A stretch of 37,446 nt of DNA from Collinsella sp. Its GTDB lineage: Bacteria; Actinomycetota; Coriobacteriia; Coriobacteriales; Coriobacteriaceae. Under the pieces are notes generated by a model. It did no database searches. It saw only the letters and a list, made by a program, of their open reading frames with translations, and was not told where the DNA came from. Positions 1-8,184 of the stretch are shown piece by piece. Each line of letters starts with the position of its first letter. The stretch's first letter is position 1. The position numbers were made by a program, and so were the translations under genes. The stretch lies in contig DXMU01000043.1 in NCBI GenBank assembly GCA_019414025.1, forward strand, positions 1 to 37,446, in the 5' to 3' direction.

Positions 1-35
1 TATTTATTCAGTCCAAGTTTCGGGGCGCAGTTCAC

Positions 36-54
36 TGTCCCCTTTGTGGTGGTT
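36..54. repeat. Partial copy of a REP-like hairpin sequence
   Basis: The 17 bases at 36-52 match the reverse complement of 7662-7678 with one mismatch, and the 7662 copy is half of a clear hairpin. This copy lies just past the stop codon of the minus-strand dehydrogenase. It may be half of a dispersed hairpin/terminator element, but the second arm is not visible here. Confidence 0.4.
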
Positions 55-65
55 ATGGGTTAGAG

Positions 66-1148
66 CTAGAGCGTGTGGCCGTAGGCGTTGGCGGCCTTGA
101 TGGCGGCGGCGAACTTCTCGTCGGTGAAGGGCTCCGGGTTACCCTGCTTCCACTCGTTGGTGGCGTGGGCATACTCACACAGCGCCGGGATGTCCGCCTC
201 GGTAAGGCCGACCTGTTCAAGCGTCACGGGCAGCCCCATCTGCTTGTTAAAGGCGGCGTAGTGCTCAAGGTTCTCGGTATCGCCCGTATAGGCAAACAGC
301 ACCAGTACGCCCAGGCTCACGACCTCGCCGTGTAGGTAGGAGCCCTCGCGCGGAATGCTGCACGTGGCATTGTAGAACGCATGCGCCACGCTCGAGTTGT
401 AGTAGTAATCGTTTTGGTTGGTCAGGTTGGAGACGTAGCCCGTGTTGACCACGATGCCGAGCGCGATTTGTTTGACGGCCTCGCTTGACAGGTTCTGGCG
501 CACGTCCTCAAGACCCTGAACGCCGTAGGTAAACAGCGGCTCGGAGCAGGTGTGGGCGAGTGCCAGGCCAAGGCCTGCCGTGTGCTCCAAGTTGCCGGCG
601 CTCGTGGCGTACTCGACCTCGGGCTGCTTGGACAGGGCATCGCCCACGCCGGCCCAGAAGTACTCCGCCGGAGCTTCGGCGATGATCTTGGGGTTGATGA
701 AGATGTGCGCCGGTCGGTTGGGGTACGAATAGCCCTCGAGCGAGCCGTCGTCGTTGTACACGACGGCAATGGCGGTCGCGGCGGAGCAGTTAGAACAGAT
801 CGTCGGGACGGTGAAGACGATCTTCTTGAGCTCGATGGCTGCGGTCTTGACGGTGTCGAGTGCCTTGCCGCCGCCACATGCGATGAGCACGTCGGCTTCC
901 TGGCAGGCAGGGGAGTTCACGACCTTGGCGATATTGGCACGCGTACTGTTGGTGCCATAGACGCGCGTCTCCAGAACCTCGACATCGGTACCTTCAAGCG
1001 CCGCCTCGATGCCCGGCAGCGCTGCAGCCAGGGCTCGCTTGCCGCCAATGATGGCGACCTTGGTCGCTCCGTACTCTGCCAGTGCGGCGGGCAGCTCGGT
1101 AAAACAATCCTCGCCAACGGTGTAGTCGCTCATTCCGATCGTGCGCAT
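66..1148 (-). CDS. Iron-containing alcohol dehydrogenase, glycerol dehydrogenase (GldA)-like
   Basis: A complete 360-residue protein of the group III metal-dependent alcohol dehydrogenase family, which oxidises or reduces polyols and alcohols with NAD(P) in the cytoplasm. The glycine-rich nucleotide motif GGGKALDT is at residues 92-99. The three expected metal ligands are visible: Asp170 in VGDALSK, His256 in SVAHAFYN and His273 in YLHGEVV. Length fits the glycerol dehydrogenase branch (about 365 residues). The ATG at 1148 is preceded by a purine-rich AGAAGG site. It is divergent from ileS and has no operon partner in the window. Substrate cannot be told from sequence: glycerol, 1,2-propanediol or another small alcohol are all possible, so no gene symbol is given. 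Confidence 0.85.
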   Translation of the reverse strand: MRTIGMSDYTVGEDCFTELPAALAEYGATKVAIIGGKRALAAALPGIEAALEGTDVEVLETRVYGTNSTRANIAKVVNSPACQEADVLIACGGGKALDTVKTAAIELKKIVFTVPTICSNCSAATAIAVVYNDDGSLEGYSYPNRPAHIFINPKIIAEAPAEYFWAGVGDALSKQPEVEYATSAGNLEHTAGLGLALAHTCSEPLFTYGVQGLEDVRQNLSSEAVKQIALGIVVNTGYVSNLTNQNDYYYNSSVAHAFYNATCSIPREGSYLHGEVVSLGVLVLFAYTGDTENLEHYAAFNKQMGLPVTLEQVGLTEADIPALCEYAHATNEWKQGNPEPFTDEKFAAAIKAANAYGHTL

Positions 1149-1290
1149 GGCAACCTTCTTTCTTTCGATAAAGTGCTTTCAGGTATTTTGCTCCTAGAGA
1201 AGGTCTACAGCCGCGAGAAATTTCGAACGTATAAAACCAGTGTTGAGGGTTTTTCGCTGGCGCGGAACGTGCTAGCATACTCCGCATAAG

Positions 1291-1591
1291 CGTTGATGGG
1301 GACGAGTAGTCGGCCGTCCGCATGCTACAGAGAGCGGGGAGCGCTGAGAACCCGTGCATGCGACCGATGAAAATCACCCCGGAGCTGCGGTCCCAACGGA
1401 CGTGCCGCGCAGGTTCGTCTTAGTAGACATCGCCGAGATGGTCGTCGATACAGGCCAGCCGAGTAACGGATGCGAGCGCGCGAATACGCGGGCGAGGGCA
1501 TCTAAGCTGGGTGGTTAAGCGAAGAGCTTTTGCGGGCGTGCAGCCCGTTTTGTGGCGCTTCGTCCCAGCTTGCAGGGACGGGCGCTTTTTT
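1291..1591 (+). promoter_or_regulatory. T-box leader of ileS (isoleucine-responsive)
   Basis: The 486-base gap before ileS carries a T-box-type leader. A long stem I region starts near 1291 with the AGTA element at 1305-1308 and the ACAGAGAGC block near 1327. A specifier-loop candidate, GAAAATCACC, contains an ATC isoleucine codon at 1373-1375. The conserved T-box sequence around GGGTGGTTAAGCG (1509-1521) has the TGGT bulge that pairs with the NCCA end of uncharged tRNA, flanked by AAGCT/AGCTT arms (1504-1508, 1525-1529). A terminator hairpin with arms CGTCCC/GGGACG and six T follows at 1553-1591. A further hairpin (CGGGC/GCCCG) lies at 1533-1548. In this family, uncharged tRNA-Ile stabilises the antiterminator and allows ileS expression. 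The fold was drawn by eye. Between 1149 and 1290 I see only weak promoter-like sequence. Confidence 0.85.
1553..1591 (+). terminator. Regulated terminator of the ileS T-box
   Basis: The arms CGTCCC (1561-1566) and GGGACG (1575-1580) are extended by GCGC/GCGC pairing across a one-base bulge and followed by TTTTTT (1586-1591). It lies just downstream of the T-box sequence and 44 bases before the ileS start, the expected place for a transcription-attenuation switch. Confidence 0.75.
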
Positions 1592-1634
1592 GGTGCCCAT
1601 CGGGCGTGCGCGCCCACGACATGAAAGGGGTACC

Positions 1635-4436
1635 GTGGCAAACGAGTACAAGCAGACGATGAATCTGCCCAAGACCGGTTTTCCCATGCGTGCCGGTCTT
1701 TCCAAGTCCGAGCCCAAGCGACTCAAGGACTGGCAGGACAACAAGGTCTACGAGCAGGTTCTGAAGAAGAACGAGGGTCACAAGAAGTTCGTGCTGCACG
1801 ACGGTCCTCCGTACGCCAACGGCCCGATTCACATCGGCCATGCCATGAACAAGATCTCCAAGGACATGATCAACCGTTACTGGATGATGCAGGGCTATGA
1901 GGTTCCCTATGTTCCCGGTTGGGACTGCCATGGCCAGCCGATCGAGCATAAGGTCGAGGAGAAGCTCGGCACCGAGAAGTTCAACCAGACCTCCACGGCT
2001 AAGATCCGTGAGCTTTGCAATAAATTCGCTGTCGAGAACATCGAGCTGCAGAAGGCCGGCTTCCGTCGCCTGGGCGTGCTCGGCGATTGGGACAACCCCT
2101 ACCTGACGCTCTATCACCAGCATGACGCCGCCGACATCGAGGTTTTCAAGGCCATGTTCGACAAGGGCATGATCTATCGCGGTCACAAGCCCGTTCACTG
2201 GTGCAAGCACTGCCATACCGCACTTGCTGAGGCCGAGATTGAGTACTCCGACGAGACGAGCCCGTCCATCTTCGTGCGCTTTGAGATGACCTCCAAGCCC
2301 GCCGGCCTCGAGAACTTCGACGGCCCGGTTGACTTTATCATCTGGACGACCACGCCGTGGACCATCCCCTCCGACCAGGCAGTTTCTCTCAAGCCCGGTG
2401 CCGCCTACGTCGCCGTTGAGCACGACGGCCGCGCCGAGGTCATGCTCGAGGACCTAGCTCCCAAGTGCTGCGAGGAGTTTGGCTGGGAGTACACCCCGGT
2501 TGTGGTCGACGGCAAGCCCTATGTGGTTCCCGCCGAGACCTTCCATCACATTCACTATAAGCAGCCGATCTTTGACGGTGTCGAGGGCGTTGCGCTGTTG
2601 GCCGATTACGTCGGTGTCGATGACGGTACCGGTATCGTCCACAACTCGCCCGGTCACGGCGTCGACGACTACTTCGCCTGCCTCAAGGAGGGCATCACCG
2701 ACATTTGCATGCCGGTCGATGACGACGGCAAGTTCTACACCGGCGAGGAGTTTGGCACCGGCGGCCCCTTCAGCGGCATGGATACCGACGAGGCCAACCC
2801 GCACATCATCGAGTTCCTGCGCGAGCGCGGCACCCTGGTCCTCGAGAAGAAGATCACGCACAGCTATCCGCACTGCTGGCGCTGCAAGCACCCGGTGCTC
2901 TTCCGTGCTACCGACCAGTGGTTCGTCTCGATGGACAAGACCGGTCTGCGCGAGCAGGCTGGCAAAGAGGTCCGCGAGAACGTCAAGTGGTATCCGGCTC
3001 ACGCCGCCAACCGCATCGGCGCCATGGTCGAGCAGCGTCCCGACTGGTGCATCAGCCGTCAGCGCAACTGGGGCGTGCCTATCCCCAGCTACACTTGCGC
3101 CGACTGCGGCGAGAAGGTCATGAACGACGCCACGCTCGACGCCGTCATCAAGCTCTTCCACGAGAAGGGCTCCGACGCCTGGTTCACCGACGCTCCCGAG
3201 AGCTACCTGGGCGAGGCTTGCGTTTGCCCCAAGTGTGGCGGCCATCACCTCAAGGCTGATAAGGACATTCTCGACGTGTGGTGGGACTCCGGCGTGTCTT
3301 GGAAGGCCGTCTGCGAGTACCGCCCCGAGCTGGAGTACCCGGCGGATGTGTACCTCGAGGGCTCCGACCAGCACCGCGGTTGGTTCCAGAGCTCGCTGCT
3401 CACCTCGGTGGGCGCCAACGGCCACGCTCCGTACAAGGCGGTCGTCTCGCAGGGCTTCACCCTCGACGGCCAGGGCCGTAAGATGTCCAAGTCGCTCGGC
3501 AACGTCATCGACCCCAATAAGGTCTGCGACGAGATGGGCGCCGACATCATCCGTCTGTGGGTTGCCTCTGTCGACACCAGCTCCGACGTCTCCATCGACC
3601 ACGAGATCCTTGCTCGTACGTCCGATGCCTACCGTCGCTTCCGCAACACGCTGCGCTTCCTGCTCTCCGAGCTCGAGGGCCAGTTTGAGCCCGAGACCGA
3701 CGGCGTCGCCTTTGTCGACCTGCTGCCGCTCGACAAGCTCATGGTTGCCCGCCTGACCCAGGTCCAGGCCGAGGTCGACGATGCCTACGCCAGCTACGAG
3801 TTCCCGCGCGCCTACCGTGCGCTCTACGACTTCGTGGTTACCGAGCTTTCCAACGTGTACCTCGACGCCCTGAAGGATCGTCTGTACTGCGATAAGCCCG
3901 GTTCGCTTGAGCGCCGCAGTGCCCAGACCGTGCTGGCCGAGCTCTTCTCGATGCTCATGCGCGATCTGCAGCCGATCCTGTCCTACACCGTCGACGAGGC
4001 CATGGCCTATGCGCCCGCCGGCTGCGTCGACCACCAGAAGTACGCCGCGCTGCTCGATTGGTACAAGTCGCCCATCACGGTCGATGAGGCCAACGAGTTT
4101 GAGGGCGTGCTCGAGGCTTCACTCGAGCTCCGTAGCGCCGTGACCAAGGCCCTTGAGGATGCCCGTTCCGCCGGCACCTTCACTAAGAGCCAGCAGGTCC
4201 GCGTCAAGGCGGTCGTTCCCGCCGAGATGTACGCGCTGCTGACCGGTGATAAGGCCGTCGACCTGGCCGAGTTCTACATCGTCTCCGATGTTGAGCTGAC
4301 CCAGGGCGAGGAACTCTCCGTTGCCATTGAAGCTGCCGAGGGCGAGTGCTGCGACCGTTGCTGGAACTACCGCACCACCGTTGGCGAGTACAACGGCCAC
4401 GCTCATATCTGCGAGAGGTGTGCGAATGCCCTTTAA
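1635..4436 (+). CDS. ileS: Isoleucyl-tRNA synthetase
   Basis: A 933-residue class I synthetase that charges tRNA-Ile with isoleucine. The catalytic HIGH motif is at residues 66-69 and KMSKS at 616-620. The editing (CP1) domain lies between them and includes the typical WTTTPWTIPS stretch. The C-terminal zinc-finger cysteines are Cys905/Cys906/Cys909 with Cys926/Cys929 at the very end. I chose GTG 1635 as start: it has AAAGGGG just upstream and gives an N-terminus like other bacterial IleRS (NLPKTGFPMRAGL). The same frame is open upstream to 1530, but that would translate through the T-box terminator. The gene is expected to be controlled by the T-box at 1291-1591, and a strong terminator follows at 4507. 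Confidence 0.97.
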   Translation: MANEYKQTMNLPKTGFPMRAGLSKSEPKRLKDWQDNKVYEQVLKKNEGHKKFVLHDGPPYANGPIHIGHAMNKISKDMINRYWMMQGYEVPYVPGWDCHGQPIEHKVEEKLGTEKFNQTSTAKIRELCNKFAVENIELQKAGFRRLGVLGDWDNPYLTLYHQHDAADIEVFKAMFDKGMIYRGHKPVHWCKHCHTALAEAEIEYSDETSPSIFVRFEMTSKPAGLENFDGPVDFIIWTTTPWTIPSDQAVSLKPGAAYVAVEHDGRAEVMLEDLAPKCCEEFGWEYTPVVVDGKPYVVPAETFHHIHYKQPIFDGVEGVALLADYVGVDDGTGIVHNSPGHGVDDYFACLKEGITDICMPVDDDGKFYTGEEFGTGGPFSGMDTDEANPHIIEFLRERGTLVLEKKITHSYPHCWRCKHPVLFRATDQWFVSMDKTGLREQAGKEVRENVKWYPAHAANRIGAMVEQRPDWCISRQRNWGVPIPSYTCADCGEKVMNDATLDAVIKLFHEKGSDAWFTDAPESYLGEACVCPKCGGHHLKADKDILDVWWDSGVSWKAVCEYRPELEYPADVYLEGSDQHRGWFQSSLLTSVGANGHAPYKAVVSQGFTLDGQGRKMSKSLGNVIDPNKVCDEMGADIIRLWVASVDTSSDVSIDHEILARTSDAYRRFRNTLRFLLSELEGQFEPETDGVAFVDLLPLDKLMVARLTQVQAEVDDAYASYEFPRAYRALYDFVVTELSNVYLDALKDRLYCDKPGSLERRSAQTVLAELFSMLMRDLQPILSYTVDEAMAYAPAGCVDHQKYAALLDWYKSPITVDEANEFEGVLEASLELRSAVTKALEDARSAGTFTKSQQVRVKAVVPAEMYALLTGDKAVDLAEFYIVSDVELTQGEELSVAIEAAEGECCDRCWNYRTTVGEYNGHAHICERCANAL

Positions 4437-4506
4437 GGCACGGTAACTCGGCATTTTAGTTATAGGTAGAATTTGGGCGCCTTCGGCCCATTTGCTCCGC
4501 TGAATA

Positions 4507-4545
4507 AAAGCGGCATTCTGTTTTTCGGAATGCCGCTTTCTTTTT
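4507..4545 (+). terminator. Intrinsic terminator of ileS
   Basis: A perfect 12-bp stem, AAAGCGGCATTC (4507-4518) and GAATGCCGCTTT (4528-4539), with a 9-base T-rich loop and then CTTTTT. It separates ileS from the lspA unit. Confidence 0.95.
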
Positions 4546-4658
4546 ATGCTGGTTATTTCGCTTGTGTTGGTGGATATGTCGTGCGCTCTGCGTGTGGCAA
4601 TATAAGATGGTTAATTGCGTTAAACGGAATTCGATGTTCTTGAGGGTAGGGGATTGAG

Positions 4659-5258
4659 TTGGGTCGTACTGGGGATATGACGCCGCCTTTGCGTTGGCGG
4701 TTGTGTGTTGCTGGTGGGGTGGCGCTGGTTGTGCTGCTTGTTGACCAGTTGACCAAGCTTGCGGTTCGTGCCGTGGGCGACGCTTTGCATGTGACCGTCA
4801 TCCCCGGTGTCATCGACTTTATGTTTGTCCGCAATATCGGCGCTGCGTTTAGCATGGGCGAGGGGCATGGCATCGCATTTGCCGTGCTGGCGCTGGCGGT
4901 CATTGTCGCTATTGCCGTGTACCTCGTTCGTGCACCCCAGCTCGCCCATCTTGAGGTTGTGGGCATGGCGATGGTTGCGGGCGGTGCTATCGGCAACGCT
5001 ATCGATCGTTTCGCCTTTGGCTTCGTGACCGATTTTATTGCCACCACCTTCATCGACTTTCCCGTCTTCAATGTGGCCGATATCGGCATTACCGTGGGCG
5101 TTGTGCTCGCCCTCTTCGGCTACATGTTCTTGAGTCCCGCCGCTCGTGAGGTCGATGCGACTGCTGAGCTCAATGCCCGTGATGAGGCCCGCGCTAAGCG
5201 CAAAGCCAAGCAGCGTGGGGAGCGTGCCCGCAAGATTCGCGAAAGGAATGAGCGTTAA
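4659..5258 (+). CDS. lspA: Lipoprotein signal peptidase II
   Basis: A 199-residue membrane aspartyl protease that removes the signal peptide of prolipoproteins after lipid attachment. Four hydrophobic segments are visible (about residues 14-36, 70-90, 97-113 and 139-158). The two catalytic aspartates are Asp116 in GNAIDR and Asp141 in FNVADIGI, both in the conserved family context. The tail after residue 165 is very rich in Arg, Lys, Ala and Glu and longer than in most LspA proteins, probably cytoplasmic. The TTG start at 4659 has AGGGG six bases upstream; ATG 4677 (residue 7) is the alternative, though its GGGG is too close. The stop overlaps the next start by one base (TAATG), indicating co-translation with the RluD-type gene. 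Confidence 0.93.
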   Translation: MGRTGDMTPPLRWRLCVAGGVALVVLLVDQLTKLAVRAVGDALHVTVIPGVIDFMFVRNIGAAFSMGEGHGIAFAVLALAVIVAIAVYLVRAPQLAHLEVVGMAMVAGGAIGNAIDRFAFGFVTDFIATTFIDFPVFNVADIGITVGVVLALFGYMFLSPAAREVDATAELNARDEARAKRKAKQRGERARKIRERNER

Positions 5259-6271
5259 TGGCCGACATCCATATTCTTGTTGCCGACGATTCCGCTGGTC
5301 AGCGTCTTGACGCCTATTTGGGCGCCAACGATGGCTGTCCCACGCGCTCTGCCTGCGCGCATCTGATCGAGGGAGGCGCCGTTGCCGTCAACGGTGAGAC
5401 TTGTCTCTCTAAAAAGTACGCCGTACGCGCCGGCGATCGCATCTCGGTCGACTTGCCCGAGCCGCACGACCCGACCGACGTGATTCCCGAGGCCATTCCC
5501 CTCGATATCCGCTACGAGGACGACTACCTTATCGTGCTCTCCAAGCAGCGGGGCCTGGTGTGCCATCCCGCCCATGGCCACGAGAGCGGCACCCTTGCGA
5601 ACGCTCTGGTCTACCACTGCGGCATCGATCATCTTGGTACTGTGCAGGGTGAGGACCGCCCCGGCATCGTGCATCGCCTGGATCGCGATACCTCGGGCCT
5701 TATGCTCGCGGCAAAAGACGACGACACCCAGCGCGCGCTTCAGAATCTCATCCGCACGCGCACGCTCGACCGTCGCTATATCACGCTCGTTCACGGTCAC
5801 ATCGCCATGGACGAGGGCACTATCAACACCGGTATTGCCCGTTCCACGCGCGACCGCGTGAAGATGGCGGTTTCGGATGACCCCTTTGCCCGTCAGGCCA
5901 TTACGACCTTTAAGGTCCTCGAGCGCTTTGATTCCACGCGTTTTGACGACGGCTATACGCTCGTTGAGTGCCACCTGTTTACGGGCCGCACACATCAGAT
6001 TCGCGTGCATATGCGCCATATCAACCACGCCTGCGTGGGCGATCCGCTCTACGGCAAGTGCGATGCGCGTGCCGATCAGGGCCTGACCAGGCAGTTCCTG
6101 CATTCTTGGCGCGTTGCGTTCGATCATCCCGTAACGGGGAAGCGCATTGAGTGCCGTGACGAGTTGCCGTGGGATCTCGCTGCGGTTCTCGACGATCTGG
6201 CTCCGCGCTCGCTCGGTCGCACGGCCGTTGGAGATGAAATCGTTCCGCAGCTCGGTCTTCTCGAAGCCTAG
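5258..6271 (+). CDS. RluA/RluD-family 23S rRNA pseudouridine synthase
   Basis: A 337-residue protein with an N-terminal S4 RNA-binding domain (about residues 14-65) followed by the pseudouridine synthase domain. The catalytic motif HRLDRDTSGLML starts at residue 139, making Asp142 the catalytic aspartate. The motif HLFTGRTHQIRVHM further on is also typical. It converts uridine to pseudouridine in rRNA, probably large-subunit rRNA as for E. coli RluD. The start overlaps the lspA stop; this lspA-rluD pairing is common in Gram-positive bacteria. The last 45 residues are variable. RluD, RluC and related branches cannot be told apart by motif alone, so I leave the symbol empty. Confidence 0.92.
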   Translation: MADIHILVADDSAGQRLDAYLGANDGCPTRSACAHLIEGGAVAVNGETCLSKKYAVRAGDRISVDLPEPHDPTDVIPEAIPLDIRYEDDYLIVLSKQRGLVCHPAHGHESGTLANALVYHCGIDHLGTVQGEDRPGIVHRLDRDTSGLMLAAKDDDTQRALQNLIRTRTLDRRYITLVHGHIAMDEGTINTGIARSTRDRVKMAVSDDPFARQAITTFKVLERFDSTRFDDGYTLVECHLFTGRTHQIRVHMRHINHACVGDPLYGKCDARADQGLTRQFLHSWRVAFDHPVTGKRIECRDELPWDLAAVLDDLAPRSLGRTAVGDEIVPQLGLLEA

Positions 6272-6289
6272 CCAGTATTAGGTGGTTTC

Positions 6290-6316
6290 TTGAACTCGGT
6301 AAGCCTGCGGTAAGAT
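6290..6316 (+). promoter_or_regulatory. Candidate promoter of the glycosyltransferase gene
   Basis: TTGAAC at 6290-6295 and TAAGAT at 6311-6316 are separated by 15 bases. If ATATAC (6314-6319) is used as the -10, spacing is 18. It lies 38 bases before the chosen start and after the end of the rluD-type gene. Confidence 0.5.
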
Positions 6317-6353
6317 ATACGATTGTTTACGTTACACGTTGCTGGGAGCCTGC

Positions 6354-7649
6354 ATGCTCGCCTTTTTACAAACCAACACACCCATCGTGATCTTCAACCA
6401 GATTGTCGTCACGCTGCTCACGGTCTGCTTTCTGTACCAGGTGGTCTTCTTTGTCATTGGCGCTCTTCGTGGCGAGGTCGCGCCTCCCAAGGCCAAAAAA
6501 CTCCATCGCTATGCCTTTTTTATCGCGGCGCATAACGAGGAAGCCGTAATTGCCAATCTCGTACGCTCCATCAAGGACCAGGACTATCCGTCCGAGCTTA
6601 TCGAGGTCTTTGTCGTTGCCGACGCCTGCACCGACAACACCGCGCAGCTCGCACGCGAGGCCGGTGCCATTGTTTACGAGCGCAATGACCTGGCCCGAAA
6701 GGGCAAGAGCTGGGTCATGGACTTTGGTTTCGATCGCATTCTCAACGAGTATCCCGACACGTTTGAGGGCTACTTTATCTTCGATGCCGACAACGTTATC
6801 TCCCGCGATTACGTGTCCAAGATGAACGATGCCTTTGACCAGGGCTTCCATGTGGTCACGAGCTATCGCAATTCCAAGAACTTCGGCAGCTCGTGGATCT
6901 CGGCTGCTAATGCCACGTGGTATCTACGCGAGGCGCGCTTCCTCAACAACGCGCGCAATATCTGTAAGACGTCCTGCGCTGTTTCGGGTTCGGGTTACCT
7001 TATCTCGTCAAGCGTTATCGAGGGCATGCACGGCTGGCAGTTCCACACGCTGACCGAGGACATTCAGTTCACTACGTTCTGCGCTATTCACGGTATTCGC
7101 ATTGGCTATGCGCCGGCGGAGTTCTTTGACGAGCAACCCGTGACGTTCAAGGCATCCTGGAAGCAGCGTATGCGCTGGACCAAGGGCTTTTACCAGGTGT
7201 TCTTTACCTACGGCAAGCATCTGGTCAAGTCGACGTTCCGCTATCATCGCTTTGCCGCCTACGACATGTTCATGACGATCGCCCCGGGTATGCTGCTATC
7301 GCTGATCTCGATGCTCGCTAATGCGACGTTCTTGATTGTGGGTGGCCTTTCGCATGGTTTCTTGGCTACCGAAGTCGAGATGCAGGCGTGCGCCGCTTCG
7401 CTCATTATGACCTTCGCCATGATGTATCAGACCTTCTTTATCCTGGCGCTGCTCACGACTATCTTCGAGTACAAGCACATCCATTGCGCGCAAAAGTGGC
7501 GTCTGGTGACTAACCTGTTTACCTTCCCGATCTTTATGTTCAGCTATATCCCCATCACGGTGGCCGCGCTGTTCCTGAAGGTCGACTGGGTGCCGACGCA
7601 GCACGCCGTCAACGTTACCCTCGACGAGGTCATGCAAGGCGCCAAATAA
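6354..7649 (+). CDS. Membrane glycosyltransferase, family 2
   Basis: A 431-residue processive-type GT-2 enzyme. An N-terminal membrane segment (about residues 12-37) is followed by the GT-A catalytic domain. Visible motifs are FFIAAHNEE (55-63), VADACTDN (88-95), the metal-binding DAD at 144-146, the acceptor-site TED at 234-236 and QRMRW at 271-275. This set is shared with cellulose, chitin and poly-GlcNAc synthases. Three or more membrane segments follow after residue 290. It probably moves sugars from a nucleotide donor onto a lipid or growing polymer at the cytoplasmic membrane; the sugar and product are unknown. I chose ATG 6354 because GGGAG lies five bases upstream; TTG 6339 in the same frame has no such site. 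A hairpin terminator follows directly. Confidence 0.88.
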   Translation: MLAFLQTNTPIVIFNQIVVTLLTVCFLYQVVFFVIGALRGEVAPPKAKKLHRYAFFIAAHNEEAVIANLVRSIKDQDYPSELIEVFVVADACTDNTAQLAREAGAIVYERNDLARKGKSWVMDFGFDRILNEYPDTFEGYFIFDADNVISRDYVSKMNDAFDQGFHVVTSYRNSKNFGSSWISAANATWYLREARFLNNARNICKTSCAVSGSGYLISSSVIEGMHGWQFHTLTEDIQFTTFCAIHGIRIGYAPAEFFDEQPVTFKASWKQRMRWTKGFYQVFFTYGKHLVKSTFRYHRFAAYDMFMTIAPGMLLSLISMLANATFLIVGGLSHGFLATEVEMQACAASLIMTFAMMYQTFFILALLTTIFEYKHIHCAQKWRLVTNLFTFPIFMFSYIPITVAALFLKVDWVPTQHAVNVTLDEVMQGAK

Positions 7650-7660
7650 CCACCACCAAA

Positions 7661-7699
7661 ACCACCGCAAAGGGGACAGGCACCTTTGTGGTGGTTTTT
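7661..7699 (+). terminator. Terminator/REP-like hairpin
   Basis: Thirteen base pairs (one G-T) between 7661-7673 and 7683-7695, a nine-base loop and then a short T tract. It would terminate the glycosyltransferase transcript. One arm recurs, inverted, at 36-52 with a single mismatch, so this may be one member of a dispersed repeat family containing GGGGACAGGCACC. Confidence 0.75.
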
Positions 7700-7730
7700 G
7701 CTTTTGCGATGCAGCTCGAGGAGGCGTCCG

Positions 7731-8153
7731 ATGGTCTATATCCCGTTTTGGATTTGCATCTTTGCCGGCGTGGCAATTGATGCCCGAGAGCGACGGTTTC
7801 CCAATGGGCTTGCCGGCGCATGTGCCGTGGCGGCGTTGGCGGGTGTTTGGCTCGACCTCGGTTTGAACACAGCGCTTGACCACGCGGGTCTTGCCGTCAT
7901 TGTTTATCTTGCTCTCGTGCTGACTGAGTCCCTCTGGCGGCGCCTTCGTCAAGCCCCGGGGATTGGCATGGGGGACGCCAAAGCACTCTTCGCGCTTTGC
8001 ACGCTCGACCCTATGGGTGGCATCGTGGCATTTGCCGTCGCACTCCTGGCCCTGGCCCTCTCCTGCCTCTTCACAAAATCGCGCTCCCTGCCATTGCTCC
8101 CGTTTTTAGTGCCGATTTTTGCCATAATCGAGGTCGTGGGCTGCACATTGTAA
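7731..8153 (+). CDS. Prepilin peptidase-like protein (A24 family), short form
   Basis: A 140-residue polytopic membrane protein with the two aspartates of the A24 aspartic protease family: Asp17 in AIDARERRFPN and Asp82 in GIGMGDAKAL (the GxGD motif). About four to five hydrophobic segments are visible. It lacks the N-terminal methyltransferase domain of full-length PilD/GspO enzymes, so it matches the short archaeal/actinobacterial form. Such enzymes cut the leader of type IV pilin-like proteins at the membrane. No pilin, secretion ATPase or other pilus gene is present in the window. The ATG at 7731 has a strong GAGGAGG (7718-7724) six bases upstream; a longer reading of the frame begins inside the terminator hairpin and is not used. 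Confidence 0.8.
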   Translation: MVYIPFWICIFAGVAIDARERRFPNGLAGACAVAALAGVWLDLGLNTALDHAGLAVIVYLALVLTESLWRRLRQAPGIGMGDAKALFALCTLDPMGGIVAFAVALLALALSCLFTKSRSLPLLPFLVPIFAIIEVVGCTL

Positions 8154-8184
8154 CCGATTGCGCATCCTTCTTAAGGAGCATGCC

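Noticed and set aside
1530..1634. An N-terminal extension of IleRS by 35 codons
   Set aside because: It would be translated from the T-box terminator and has no family similarity; GTG 1635 has a ribosome site and the expected N-terminus.
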